NCBI GenBank assembly: GCA_036390995.1
Contig: DASWAT010000129.1
Span: forward strand, 1-14,472
Reading direction: 5' to 3'
DNA length: 14,472 bases
Source: DASQQQ01 sp036390995
GTDB lineage: Bacteria > Actinomycetota > UBA4738 > HRBIN12
Shown here: piece by piece, positions 6,973-13,669 of the stretch
Numbering within the stretch: position 1 is the stretch's first letter
How the letters are laid out: the number at the start of each line of letters is the position of its first letter
Notes under the pieces: generated by a model
Told to the model about the DNA's origin: nothing
Databases searched by the model: none
Seen by the model: only the letters and a program-made list of their open reading frames with translations
Translations under genes and position numbers: made by a program

Positions 6973-7801
6973 CCTGTGCTCCTCCCGTCGGTGAGTCGAT
7001 CTCCCGGCGAACGGATGGGGTCGCTGCGCGCCGAGCGCGGAACAGGAGGGCTGTTCCCACGACCGCGATCGCCAGGATCGACGTCAGCTGGCTGCCCGTG
7101 AGGCCCACCAAGCGCCTCGGGTCCGTCCTGAGGAAGTCGGTAAGCACCCGGCTCGCCGCGTACCAGAGCGTGAACAGTGCGATCGCCGACCCGGTGGCTC
7201 GGGGGCGCCGCATGAACCGGAGCAGGACGACGAGCAGGATGGTCGTGAGGATCAGGTCGTAGAGCGCGACCGGATGGACCACGGCCCCGATCGCTGGTGC
7301 ACCGGCCAGAGGATGGCTACTGCCCAGGTACTCGAATCCCCAGGGCAGCGTCGTCGGCTTCCCCAGATGATCGCCGATGATCAGGTCGCTCAGGCGACCG
7401 ATCGCGATGCCGAGCGCGAGCCCGGGCGCCGCCATGTCCAGCAGCGGAAGGACGGCGAGCTTCTCCCGACGGGCCACGAACCCGCCCACGAGCACCGCCC
7501 CGATCAGGCCGCCCAGCAGGCTCATGCCGCCGTTCCAGACGGCGATCCAGTCGAGGATGGAGCGCATCTCGCGCCAGTGGCCCAGATCCCACGCCACCCG
7601 CATCCCGACCAGGCCCCCGACGAGGGCCCAGGTGAGGATCCGCCAGAGCGTCTCGTCGGAGATGCCCTTTGGCGAGGCGTACCGCTTCATGAGGCGGGCC
7701 CCGGCCAGGAACCCCACGGCGATCAGCACGCCGTGGGGTCGGATCATGAACGGTCCGACATGGAGCTCGGTGGAGACCTTCCACGTGATGGAGGCGAGCA
7801 T
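6950..7801 (-). CDS. divergent prolipoprotein diacylglyceryl transferase (Lgt) family protein
   Basis: A 283-residue multi-spanning protein with several Lgt landmarks: GPFMIRPHGVLIAVGF near the N terminus, NGGMSLLGGLIG (90-101), a GRLSDLIIGDHLG segment (135-147), HPVALYD (176-182) and SQLTS (237-241). Lgt moves diacylglycerol from phosphatidylglycerol to the cysteine of prolipoproteins in the membrane. Arg136 and Arg218 could match the essential arginines of E. coli Lgt, but the His of the MSFHGG loop is Leu96 here and GNFxNGE has become SDLIIGD, so it may be a paralogue with altered activity. The ATG at 7801 fits the usual N terminus (MLASI...), though its ribosome site is weak; a GTG at 7840 would add 13 residues. 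Its place after the P1B ATPase suggests a role in processing copper-related lipoproteins, but none is encoded in the window. Confidence 0.85.
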   Translation of the reverse strand: MLASITWKVSTELHVGPFMIRPHGVLIAVGFLAGARLMKRYASPKGISDETLWRILTWALVGGLVGMRVAWDLGHWREMRSILDWIAVWNGGMSLLGGLIGAVLVGGFVARREKLAVLPLLDMAAPGLALGIAIGRLSDLIIGDHLGKPTTLPWGFEYLGSSHPLAGAPAIGAVVHPVALYDLILTTILLVVLLRFMRRPRATGSAIALFTLWYAASRVLTDFLRTDPRRLVGLTGSQLTSILAIAVVGTALLFRARRAATPSVRREIDSPTGGAQDEQLQPT

Positions 7802-7828
7802 GCCTGGAGCATGGAGGAGGTGTGTGAT

Positions 7829-7855
7829 GGGCCCTTGCACACGATGTGAAGGCCC
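7829..7855. other. imperfect stem-loop upstream of the Lgt-like gene
   Basis: GGGCC (7829-7833) pairs with GGCCC (7851-7855), and CACA/TGTG inside continue the stem around a CGA loop, about 11 bp with two bulges. It lies just before the ATG at 7801 and includes a single CTTCAC (minus strand, 7851-7846). It could shape lgt translation or be an operator; no T run follows. Confidence 0.3.
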
Positions 7856-7869
7856 CGTGCGATTGTGCC

Positions 7870-7884
7870 TCCTCCGGCGGAGGA
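7870..7884. other. perfect hairpin downstream of the CPD-type P1B ATPase
   Basis: TCCTCCG and CGGAGGA form a near-perfect palindrome with a single central base, about 120 bases past the ATPase stop. It may be a transcription end or processing site, but lacks a T tract. The remainder of the 202-base gap holds ACCCTGGGT, a short palindrome at 7994-8002, and nothing else I recognise. Confidence 0.3.
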
Positions 7885-8003
7885 CGCGGGATCGGTGACT
7901 GGATCGCCATGGGCGTCATCAGTCCTGGTCTTTGCCGCTGCTGAGATGATCGTCTTCGGGACGCATCCACGCCGGTTCCCCATGACCACCCTTACCCTGG
8001 GTC

Positions 8004-10532
8004 TCATCCAACCCCTCCGCTGGTGTCGGGCTCCGGAACCCGGAGCCTCTTCAACAGCAGGGCGTTCAACGCCACGATGAAGCTCGACCCGGACATCGAG
8101 AGCGCAGCGATCTCGGGACTGAGCTTCAGCCCGATGCTCGGCTCGAAGACCCCGGCCGCGATGGGCAGGGCGATCGCGTTGTAACCGACGGCCCACCCCA
8201 GGTTCTGGCGCATCTTCCGGAGTGTTCCTCGCCCGATCGCTAGCGCCCTGGGCACATCCAGCGGGTCGGACCGCATGAGCACGACATCGGCGGTCTCGAT
8301 GGCGACGTCTGTTCCCGCGCCGATCGCGATGCCGAGGTCGGCCTGGGCCAACGCCGGTGCATCGTTCACACCGTCGCCGACCATGGCCACCTTCCGACCG
8401 CTTGCCTGGAGCTCGGCCACCTTGCTCGACTTATCCCCCGGGAGGACCTCGGCGATGACCGTGTCGAGGCCCAACTCGCCGGCGATCCGGCGGGCGGTCG
8501 CCTCGTTGTCGCCGGTCAGCATGACCACCTCGACGCCGGTCTCCTTCAGGGCGGCGACCGCCGCACGCGAGGTCGGACGGAGGGCATCCGCGATCCCGAT
8601 GACGCCGGCAGCCTTCCCGTCCACCGCAGCCACCACCGCGGTACGGCCGCCCGCGGCGAGTTGCTCGCGGCCCGCCTCCAACGCGCTCATGTCGATGCCC
8701 TGCCGCTCCATGAGACGGACGTTGCCGACCGCCACCTGACGGCCATCGACCTTGGCCACGGCCCCATGGCCGGGAACGTTCTCGAAGGCCTCGGCGCGGA
8801 CCTTCGGGACACCGCGAGCGTCCGCATGTTCGACGACGGCATCGGCAAGCGGGTGCTCGGACTCGCGTTCGACGGCGGCGACCAAGCGGAGGAGCTCCTC
8901 TTCGGTGAAGCCGTCCGTGAGGACGTCGGTGACCTCTGGCTCCCCCTTGGTCAGGGTGCCGGTCTTGTCCATCACGACGACCTGTACCCGGGCGGCGGTC
9001 TCCAGGGCGATGGCGTTCTTGAACAGGATGCCCCGTGTCGCGCCCAGCCCGGTGCCCACCATGATGGCCGTGGGCGTGGCCAGGCCCAGGGCATCCGGGC
9101 AAGTGATCACGACCACCGTGATGGCGAACAGGATGGCCTCAGAGAACGGCCGGCCCACGGCGAGCCACGTGAGGAGCGTGGCCGTCCCGCCGATCAGCGC
9201 CACCAGCACGAGCCAGAAGGCGGCGCGGTCGGCCAGTCGCTGTCCAGGAGCCTTGGAGTTCTGCGCCTCCTGAACCAGCTTGACGATCTGAGCCAAGGCG
9301 GTATCGGCACCGACCTTGGTGGCCCGGACCCGGAGGGTCCCGTTCCGGTTGATGGTGGCCCCGATGACCTCCGAGCCCCGCTCCTTGTGCACCGGGAGGC
9401 TCTCCCCGGTGACCATCGACTCGTCGACCTCGCTCTGGCCTTCCTCCACCATCCCGTCCACAGCGATCCTGGAGCCAGGGCGGACCAGCATGAGATCCTC
9501 GACGGCAACATCGGCCGTTGGGACTTCGACCGGTTCGCCGTCCCTGATCACCGTGGCCATGGTGGGCGCGAGGTCGAGCAGCGTCCGGATGGCGTCGTTC
9601 GCGCCCCCACGAGCACGCATCTCGAACCAGTGACCGAGGAGGACGAACGCCGCGAGGACCGTCGCGGCCTCGAAGAACACCTCCTCGCCATCGGCCAGCG
9701 TGGCGACGACGGAGTACACCCACCCCGCCCCGATCGCGACTGCGACCAGCACCATCATGTCGAGCGTCCGGTTACGCAGGGCCCGATAGGCGCCATCGAA
9801 GAAGACCCAGCCCGAGTAGAAGACGACCGGCAGGCTGAGCAGCAGCTGGAACCAGTTGTCGGAGAGCCCGAACGGCGCCGCGACGGTGAACCCCAGGACC
9901 TCTCGCCCGATCCGTGACCAAAGCAGGATGGGGATCGAGAGGACCGCCGCGACGAGGAACCGGTTCCGCATGTCGCGGACCATCGCCTCCATCGACATCC
10001 CGGCATGCCCGCCGTGACCCATCACGTCGTGCGGGGATGGAAGTGGTGCCTCCTCCGCCATCTCGTGCCCTGCGTGCTTCATGGGCACGGCGTGCCCGGC
10101 GTGCTCCTCGACCCGAGCCTCGCGCACGGCGGCCCCGTGCACCTCGTGGCCAGATGTCTCCGTGACGGCCGTCGTTTCGGGACCATCGCGCATCGCGGGT
10201 TCAGCCGATGGGTCCGGCTCGAGCATCGGATCGCACACGTGGGTCGGTACCGACTGGCCCGCGCAGTGGTACCCACATCCTTCGATCCAGCGGCGGAGCT
10301 CGGCCACGGACGTCGTGTCAGCGTCGAAGGTGACCGTTGCCGTCTGCGACACGGGGTTGGCTTCCACGCGGACGACCCCGGGGCGTCGTTGCAGGACGCG
10401 CTCCACGACCTCCTTCTCGCTGGCGAAGTTCAGGCCCCCAACGTGGAGGACCACCGTCGCGAGCTTCCGCCCTCGATCCTCATCGCTGGGGCCCACCGAC
10501 CCGTGGTGCGTGTGTGTCGCGTGATCGTCCAC
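8004..10532 (-). CDS. P1B-type metal ATPase with CPD motif, HMA-like domain without CxxC and His/Met-rich N terminus
   Basis: An 842-residue P-type ATPase. After a His cluster (HATHTHH, 4-10) comes an HMA-like fold at about 26-90 that lacks the CxxC metal site (GLNFASE in its place), then a His/Met-rich linker at about 129-184 (EEHAGHAVPMKHAGHEM, MGHGGHAGMSMEAM). The pump core is intact: TGES 375-378, DKTGT 522-526, HP 560-561, GDGVND 719-724. The metal-path motif in the membrane is CPD (478-480), not CPC or CPH; the codon is GAT, clearly Asp. YN (784-785) and MSGSS (813-817) follow in the last helices, closest to CopB-like P1B groups. It probably exports copper, with a His/Met-rich sensor region, but metal choice is inference. 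The GTG at 10532 has a strong GGGGGAGGA. It lies 106 bases after the small Met-rich gene in the same direction. Confidence 0.93.
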   Translation of the reverse strand: MDDHATHTHHGSVGPSDEDRGRKLATVVLHVGGLNFASEKEVVERVLQRRPGVVRVEANPVSQTATVTFDADTTSVAELRRWIEGCGYHCAGQSVPTHVCDPMLEPDPSAEPAMRDGPETTAVTETSGHEVHGAAVREARVEEHAGHAVPMKHAGHEMAEEAPLPSPHDVMGHGGHAGMSMEAMVRDMRNRFLVAAVLSIPILLWSRIGREVLGFTVAAPFGLSDNWFQLLLSLPVVFYSGWVFFDGAYRALRNRTLDMMVLVAVAIGAGWVYSVVATLADGEEVFFEAATVLAAFVLLGHWFEMRARGGANDAIRTLLDLAPTMATVIRDGEPVEVPTADVAVEDLMLVRPGSRIAVDGMVEEGQSEVDESMVTGESLPVHKERGSEVIGATINRNGTLRVRATKVGADTALAQIVKLVQEAQNSKAPGQRLADRAAFWLVLVALIGGTATLLTWLAVGRPFSEAILFAITVVVITCPDALGLATPTAIMVGTGLGATRGILFKNAIALETAARVQVVVMDKTGTLTKGEPEVTDVLTDGFTEEELLRLVAAVERESEHPLADAVVEHADARGVPKVRAEAFENVPGHGAVAKVDGRQVAVGNVRLMERQGIDMSALEAGREQLAAGGRTAVVAAVDGKAAGVIGIADALRPTSRAAVAALKETGVEVVMLTGDNEATARRIAGELGLDTVIAEVLPGDKSSKVAELQASGRKVAMVGDGVNDAPALAQADLGIAIGAGTDVAIETADVVLMRSDPLDVPRALAIGRGTLRKMRQNLGWAVGYNAIALPIAAGVFEPSIGLKLSPEIAALSMSGSSFIVALNALLLKRLRVPEPDTSGGVG

Positions 10533-10549
10533 CGGTCCTCCCCCACCAC

Positions 10550-10597
10550 CGTAGCCCGTCTCGGATGCTACGTGGACCGGCCCACGCAGGGGCTACG
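10550..10597. promoter_or_regulatory. CGTAGC inverted repeat and third copy before the CPD-type ATPase
   Basis: CGTAGC (10550-10555) and GCTACG (10567-10572) form a 6-N11-6 inverted repeat, and GCTACG recurs at 10592-10597, 25 bases further. They sit 18 to 65 bases ahead of the GTG start, where an operator for the ATPase would lie. It does not match the CsoR-like palindrome at 6483-6499, so a different regulator is possible. Confidence 0.4.
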
Positions 10598-10638
10598 AGG
10601 TGCCGGCTCCTGCACCGCTTGGTGTGGGAGATGTGTGC

Positions 10639-11007
10639 CTACGGGACAAGGCCAACCATCCGATCCACCTGGCGGATGTGCTCCTCCAAGGCCCGCAGGT
10701 AGGCATCGTTCGCCGAACGAGCGAGCATCCCGTTCGTCGTCATCTGTGCATCCATCCCAGGGCCGACCACCGACGCCATCTCCTGCGTCATCAGCCGGTC
10801 TGCCTCGAGCTGTGCGTGGGAGAAGTCGCCCATCGGCGGGGATGGCGTCGTAGAGCTCAGCGCCACGATCGCCACGATGGCGACAAGCGCCGCAGCTCCC
10901 ATACCCAGGAGCGCCAAGAGGAGCTTCGTTGGAGAGAAGAGGCCCCCCAGGACGGCGGCCGCAACGGCCGCGACGATACCGCCCACTACCAGCAGGTCCC
11001 AAGTCAT
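10639..11007 (-). CDS. Met-rich small membrane protein, function unknown
   Basis: A 122-residue protein I do not recognise. Two adjacent hydrophobic helices (about 5-24 and 28-50) are followed by an extracytoplasmic or cytosolic tail of about 70 residues that is rich in methionine (Met59, 73, 77, 85, 89, 94, 117) with His64 and His110. The end ARSANDAYLRALEEHIRQVDRMV looks helical. Methionine-rich soluble segments are common in Cu(I)-handling proteins, which fits the position between a DUF2933-like gene and a P1B ATPase. The ATG at 11007 overlaps the stop of the upstream gene as ATGA. A much longer frame upstream is not coding. Confidence 0.78.
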   Translation of the reverse strand: MTWDLLVVGGIVAAVAAAVLGGLFSPTKLLLALLGMGAAALVAIVAIVALSSTTPSPPMGDFSHAQLEADRLMTQEMASVVGPGMDAQMTTNGMLARSANDAYLRALEEHIRQVDRMVGLVP

Positions 11008-11297
11008 TGCTGGCCCTGTTCGTCCGGTTGCTGAGTCGGCCTTGGTTCGCGGAGGTGCGGGGCTGAGGCCGCGTCTCTTGGATCGTGCTCGTGCTCCGCC
11101 GTTCGCGGATGGAGTCGTTCCTGGGCGTGCCCACCCCCATGCATGCTCCACATCAGCAAGGGGCAGAGGAGGAGGACGCCGACCGAGAGAAGACTGACGA
11201 GTGGAACGCCCACCGCGACGAGAGCCAGCACGGCGAGCCCAGCAGCCACGATCCACCCGGGCCGGATCTTCCATCGCCCGATCGTCTGGTGATCCAT
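11004..11297 (-). CDS. DUF2933-like small membrane protein
   Basis: A 97-residue protein with one or two tightly packed hydrophobic segments (about 15-50) ending in LLLCPLLMWSMHGGGHA. The CP-to-MHGGGH ending (Cys45, Met52, His53, His57) is the hallmark of DUF2933 proteins, small membrane proteins often found beside copper and heavy-metal genes; their function is not established. The hydrophilic tail adds further histidines (HPRTAEHEHDP). The ATG at 11297 has an AAAGGGGG ribosome site. It is first in the minus-strand unit, about 20 bases from the expected transcript start, and faces a paralogue across the divergent promoter (11474-11725). Confidence 0.82.
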   Translation of the reverse strand: MDHQTIGRWKIRPGWIVAAGLAVLALVAVGVPLVSLLSVGVLLLCPLLMWSMHGGGHAQERLHPRTAEHEHDPRDAASAPHLREPRPTQQPDEQGQQ

Positions 11298-11323
11298 CCC
11301 AGCCCCCTTTCCAGGCTGGTGGC

Positions 11324-11356
11324 AGGCTAGGGTCCCTGTGTGAAGGACCGTTGAAG
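11324..11356 (-). promoter_or_regulatory. promoter of the DUF2933-like minus-strand unit with 11-bp direct repeats
   Basis: On the minus strand the -10 box TAGCCT (11329-11324) is preceded by exactly 10 bases and then CTTCAC (11345-11340) and CTTCAA (11356-11351), an 11-base step. The arrangement is the same as in front of the CopA-like gene (6505-6548), pointing to the same activator. Confidence 0.55.
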
Positions 11357-11415
11357 ACGGGACTCGTTTCGGGTGAATCTGCGGGTGACGTAGCCTCACG
11401 GCGATTCCCCGCCAT

Positions 11416-11453
11416 CTTCACCGTTCCTTCACATCACCTTCCGAAGCTAGAGA
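11416..11453 (+). promoter_or_regulatory. CTTCAC direct repeats before the plus-strand redox unit
   Basis: CTTCAC at 11416 and 11427 and CTTCCG at 11438 repeat at an 11-base step. A possible -10, TAGAGA, begins at 11448, but the resulting transcript would start on the ribosome site. A better box, TAGCCT at 11391, would place the repeats downstream of the start, where a bound protein would repress. The mode of action is open. Confidence 0.45.
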
Positions 11454-11473
11454 GCGACGGGAGGTGATCCGCG

Positions 11474-11725
11474 ATGCAGAGGGCGGGACGCTCGGTCTGG
11501 AATGTGCGTTCGGCCCCTGTGGGCCGCGTGATGGTCTGCGCCCTGATGGGTCTCGCCGTTCTCGGTCTCGTCGGGGCGATCGTCCTCGGCGCACCGCTCG
11601 TCTCGATCCTCGTCGTGGGTCTCTTGCTCCTGTGTCCCCTACTGCTGTGGGTGCCGTTCCGCTTCGAGGGGCGCTCACTCGACGACTCGATCCCCGAAAG
11701 GCGTGGCTATGGCACTCACCCATGA
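11474..11725 (+). CDS. small membrane protein, paralogue of the DUF2933-like protein
   Basis: An 83-residue protein with hydrophobic segments at about 18-60. The stretch PLVSILVVGLLLLCPLLLW closely matches PLVSLLSVGVLLLCPLLMW of the divergently encoded protein at 11004-11297 (15 of 21 positions over the aligned core, by eye). It keeps the CP (Cys54-Pro55) but has lost the MHGGGH metal-like ending, replaced by VPFRFEGRSL. It could be a partner of its sister or a drifting copy. The ATG at 11474 has a strong GGGAGGTG. It opens the plus-strand redox unit and overlaps the next gene by 17 bases. Confidence 0.78.
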   Translation: MQRAGRSVWNVRSAPVGRVMVCALMGLAVLGLVGAIVLGAPLVSILVVGLLLLCPLLLWVPFRFEGRSLDDSIPERRGYGTHP

Positions 11726-11981
11726 CGTGATCGTCCTGACGTCCCCCGCCTGTCATCTCTGTGAGGACGCCTTGCAGGCTCTCGCAGAGCTCCCTGCCGA
11801 GCTCGGCCTATCGGTGCGGGAGGTGGAGATGCTCTCCCCGGAGGGCAGGGAACTGGTGGAGCGCTTCCGGCCTTCGACGCCGCCGGGCGTGATCATCGAC
11901 GGCTCGCTGTTCAGTTCGGGTCGTTTGCCGCGCAAGAAGCTCAGGCGCTACCTGGAACGCGCCGCCGTGAGGGTGGCGTGA
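11709..11981 (+). CDS. small thioredoxin/glutaredoxin-like CxxC protein
   Basis: A 90-residue protein with a thioredoxin-fold start: HDVIVLTSPACHLCEDALQAL, with the redox pair Cys15 and Cys18 (CHLC) and a proline pair (TPPGVIIDG, 57-65) where the fold's cis-proline is expected. The C terminus is basic. No signal peptide or membrane helix is visible, so it should act in the cytosol, where it could pass electrons to the membrane protein CcdA encoded 1 base downstream. The ATG at 11709 has AAAGG 7 bases upstream; a GTG at 11703 is possible. It overlaps the end of the preceding gene. Confidence 0.82.
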   Translation: MALTHDVIVLTSPACHLCEDALQALAELPAELGLSVREVEMLSPEGRELVERFRPSTPPGVIIDGSLFSSGRLPRKKLRRYLERAAVRVA

Positions 11982-11982
11982 C

Positions 11983-13020
11983 GTGGGCGGTCTCCTCACC
12001 ACCGGATCGATCCTCGCCGCGTTCTTCGCCGGGGCCGTGGCACTGTTCAGCCCTTGTTGCATCGTGTTCCTGTTCCCGGCGTACCTGGCCTCGGCGGTGA
12101 AGAACCGCCGGTGGAAGCTGTTGCCACTCACGTTCGTCTTCGCCCTGGGTCTGGCCGTCGTGCTACTCCCGGTCACGCTCGGTGTCGGACTCGTGATGAC
12201 GACCCTTCGGCGATTCCACACGCCGCTGTACGCCGTCGGCGGCATGCTCATGCTCGCCCTCGCCGTCCTGGCGCTCATCGGCAAGTCCTGGAGCATGCCC
12301 TCGTTCGTCCGGTCACCGTCGGTCGAGCGGAGCGACACGGCCGGCGTCTTCGCGCTCGGCGTCTTCTCCGGCGTGGCCTCGTCGTGCTGCGCTCCGGTCA
12401 TGGCCGGCGTCATGGCCCTCTCCGCGTTGTCCGGGTCGGTCGTCGGCTCCGGAACCCTCGGCCTGGCCTACGTGTTCGGGATGGTCTTCCCGCTGTTCGT
12501 CATGGGGTTGCTGTGGGACCGGCTCGACCTCGGTCGGCGGCGGATCTTCCAGGCCAAGCCGGTCCGTTTCAGGCTCGCCGGACGCACGGTCGACACCAAC
12601 ACGGTGAACGTGGCGGTGTCCATCGCGTTCGCCGTCATGGGCGGCTTCGTGTTGGTCCTCGCCGCGAACGGGAACACGACCAGGGCACCCGGGTTCCAGC
12701 TTGTCATCGGGCGATGGCTCTCGCGCGCGTCCATCGACATCGTCCGGTTCCTCGACCCCGTACCCGACCCGATCCTCGGCCTCGGCCTGCTGGTCCTGGC
12801 CGCCTCGTTCTTCATCGTCGCCGTTCGGGGCCGCGGAGCTCCGGCAATGGGAGGAACCAGTCATGAGCACGAAGACCACCAAGGCCAAGCGTCAGCAGCA
12901 CGCGAGGTCGCAGGCCAAGTGGCAGCAGCACGCCCGTCCTGCCACGACCCCGCGGCCGAAGGGAACGGGGCAGCTCAAGCGGGATCCCAACCGGAAGCCA
13001 AGGCCCCGGCGCGCTCGTAG
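11983..13020 (+). CDS. CcdA/DsbD-like transmembrane thiol-disulfide exchange protein
   Basis: A 345-residue membrane protein of the CcdA/DsbD-beta family, which carries electrons from cytosolic thioredoxin to extracytoplasmic thiol proteins. Conserved cysteines lie in the paired helices: FSPCCIVFLFP (Cys25, Cys26) and SSCCAPVMAGV (Cys135, Cys136). Hydrophobic segments fall at about 7-37, 48-75, 83-100, 120-148, 155-178, 208-228 and 263-282. The final 53 residues overlap the next gene and are low-complexity, with poorer third-position G/C (34 of 53 codons against 44 of 53 in the redoxin frame), so the original stop was probably near 12866. It starts with GTG 1 base after the thioredoxin-like gene, with GAGGGTGG upstream, and is followed by a membrane-anchored redoxin, its likely electron acceptor. 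Confidence 0.88.
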   Translation: MGGLLTTGSILAAFFAGAVALFSPCCIVFLFPAYLASAVKNRRWKLLPLTFVFALGLAVVLLPVTLGVGLVMTTLRRFHTPLYAVGGMLMLALAVLALIGKSWSMPSFVRSPSVERSDTAGVFALGVFSGVASSCCAPVMAGVMALSALSGSVVGSGTLGLAYVFGMVFPLFVMGLLWDRLDLGRRRIFQAKPVRFRLAGRTVDTNTVNVAVSIAFAVMGGFVLVLAANGNTTRAPGFQLVIGRWLSRASIDIVRFLDPVPDPILGLGLLVLAASFFIVAVRGRGAPAMGGTSHEHEDHQGQASAAREVAGQVAAARPSCHDPAAEGNGAAQAGSQPEAKAPARS

Positions 13021-13570
13021 ACGCTTCAACCCGTCGTGGGGCTCGCTGGTCGCGGCGGGATCCCTTGCCGTCGTCGCCGCCATGCTGTTCTTCGGTGGCC
13101 GGAACCCGGGAGGCGGTGCCGTCGCGTCCGGCCAAGACGCACCGCCGTTCACGCTGGCCTCCACCGATGGGTCCAACGTCTCCCTCTCGGGTCTCCGCGG
13201 CCACAACGTCCTCCTGTACTTCAACGAGGGCGTCGGGTGCGACGCGTGCTTCTACCAGACGGTGGAGCTCGAGAAAGCCGGCGATCTCGCTGCCGCCGGG
13301 GTGACCGTCCTGCCGATCGTGATGAATCCTGCGGATCAGGTCACGCCCGAGCTGGCGCGGTTCGGCATCAAGGTGCCCTACCTGATCGATGGCGACGGCT
13401 CCGTCTCGAACGAGTACGGGATGCTCGGCCATGGCATGCACGCGAACCTGCCCGGTCACGGCTTCGTGTTCATCGACGCCTCGGGTCAGATCCGCTGGCA
13501 GAAGGAGTACCCGTCGATGTACGCCTCGGCCTCCGAGATCATGTCGGCCATCGATCCCTACCTGAGCTGA
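12863..13570 (+). CDS. membrane-anchored redoxin (TlpA/AhpC-TSA-like)
   Basis: A 235-residue protein. The N-terminal 59 residues are very basic and include a tandem 10-residue repeat (AKRQQHARSQ, AKWQQHARPA); a single helix at about 60-78 anchors it, and the rest is an extracytoplasmic redoxin domain. The domain starts APPFTLASTDGSNVSLSGLRGHNVLLYF, typical of peroxiredoxin/TlpA proteins, and has a CDAC pair (Cys126, Cys129). YGMLGHGMHANLPGHGF adds Met and His. It probably reduces extracytoplasmic disulfides or peroxides using electrons from the CcdA-like protein. The ATG at 12863 has GGGAGG and lies inside the annotated CcdA frame, an overlap of 158 bases. High third-position G/C in the overlap supports this frame as the one under selection. 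Confidence 0.88.
   Translation: MSTKTTKAKRQQHARSQAKWQQHARPATTPRPKGTGQLKRDPNRKPRPRRARRRFNPSWGSLVAAGSLAVVAAMLFFGGRNPGGGAVASGQDAPPFTLASTDGSNVSLSGLRGHNVLLYFNEGVGCDACFYQTVELEKAGDLAAAGVTVLPIVMNPADQVTPELARFGIKVPYLIDGDGSVSNEYGMLGHGMHANLPGHGFVFIDASGQIRWQKEYPSMYASASEIMSAIDPYLS
12882..12941 (+). repeat. 30-base tandem duplication inside the redoxin N terminus
   Basis: AGGCCAAG (12882 and 12912) and CAGCAGCACGC (12893 and 12923) recur exactly 30 bases apart, giving two 10-residue units (AKRQQHARSQ and AKWQQHARPA). The unit length keeps the redoxin frame. It lies in the part that overlaps the CcdA tail. Confidence 0.65.
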
Positions 13571-13669
13571 GGACTCTCGACTTCAGGACCATCGACGCCC
13601 GCAGTGGGGGCCACACGACCCTCTTCCATGCGCCGGGTCCGCCGTTCCATGGTCCGAAAGGGAGGATGC
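13571..13669. other. gap between redoxin and sensor kinase genes
   Basis: GGACCAT (13586-13592) and ATGGTCC (13649-13655) are inverted repeats 56 bases apart, and TTCCATG is repeated at 13624 and 13645, 21 bases apart, about two helical turns. No terminator with a T tract and no clear -10 box is seen, so the kinase may be co-transcribed with the redox genes. Confidence 0.35.

Noticed and set aside
7994..8002. ACCCTGGGT palindrome as a second CsoR box
   Set aside because: It lacks the flanking TA bases and longer centre of the element at 6483-6499, and lies just past a stop codon with no promoter visible.
8661..9917. Plus-strand 418-codon open frame
   Set aside because: It is fully antisense to the catalytic core of the CPD-type P1B ATPase, whose motifs are intact.
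11008..11421. Upstream extension of the Met-rich protein to about 260 residues
   Set aside because: The extension overlaps the DUF2933-like gene in another frame; the ATGA start at 11007 is better supported.
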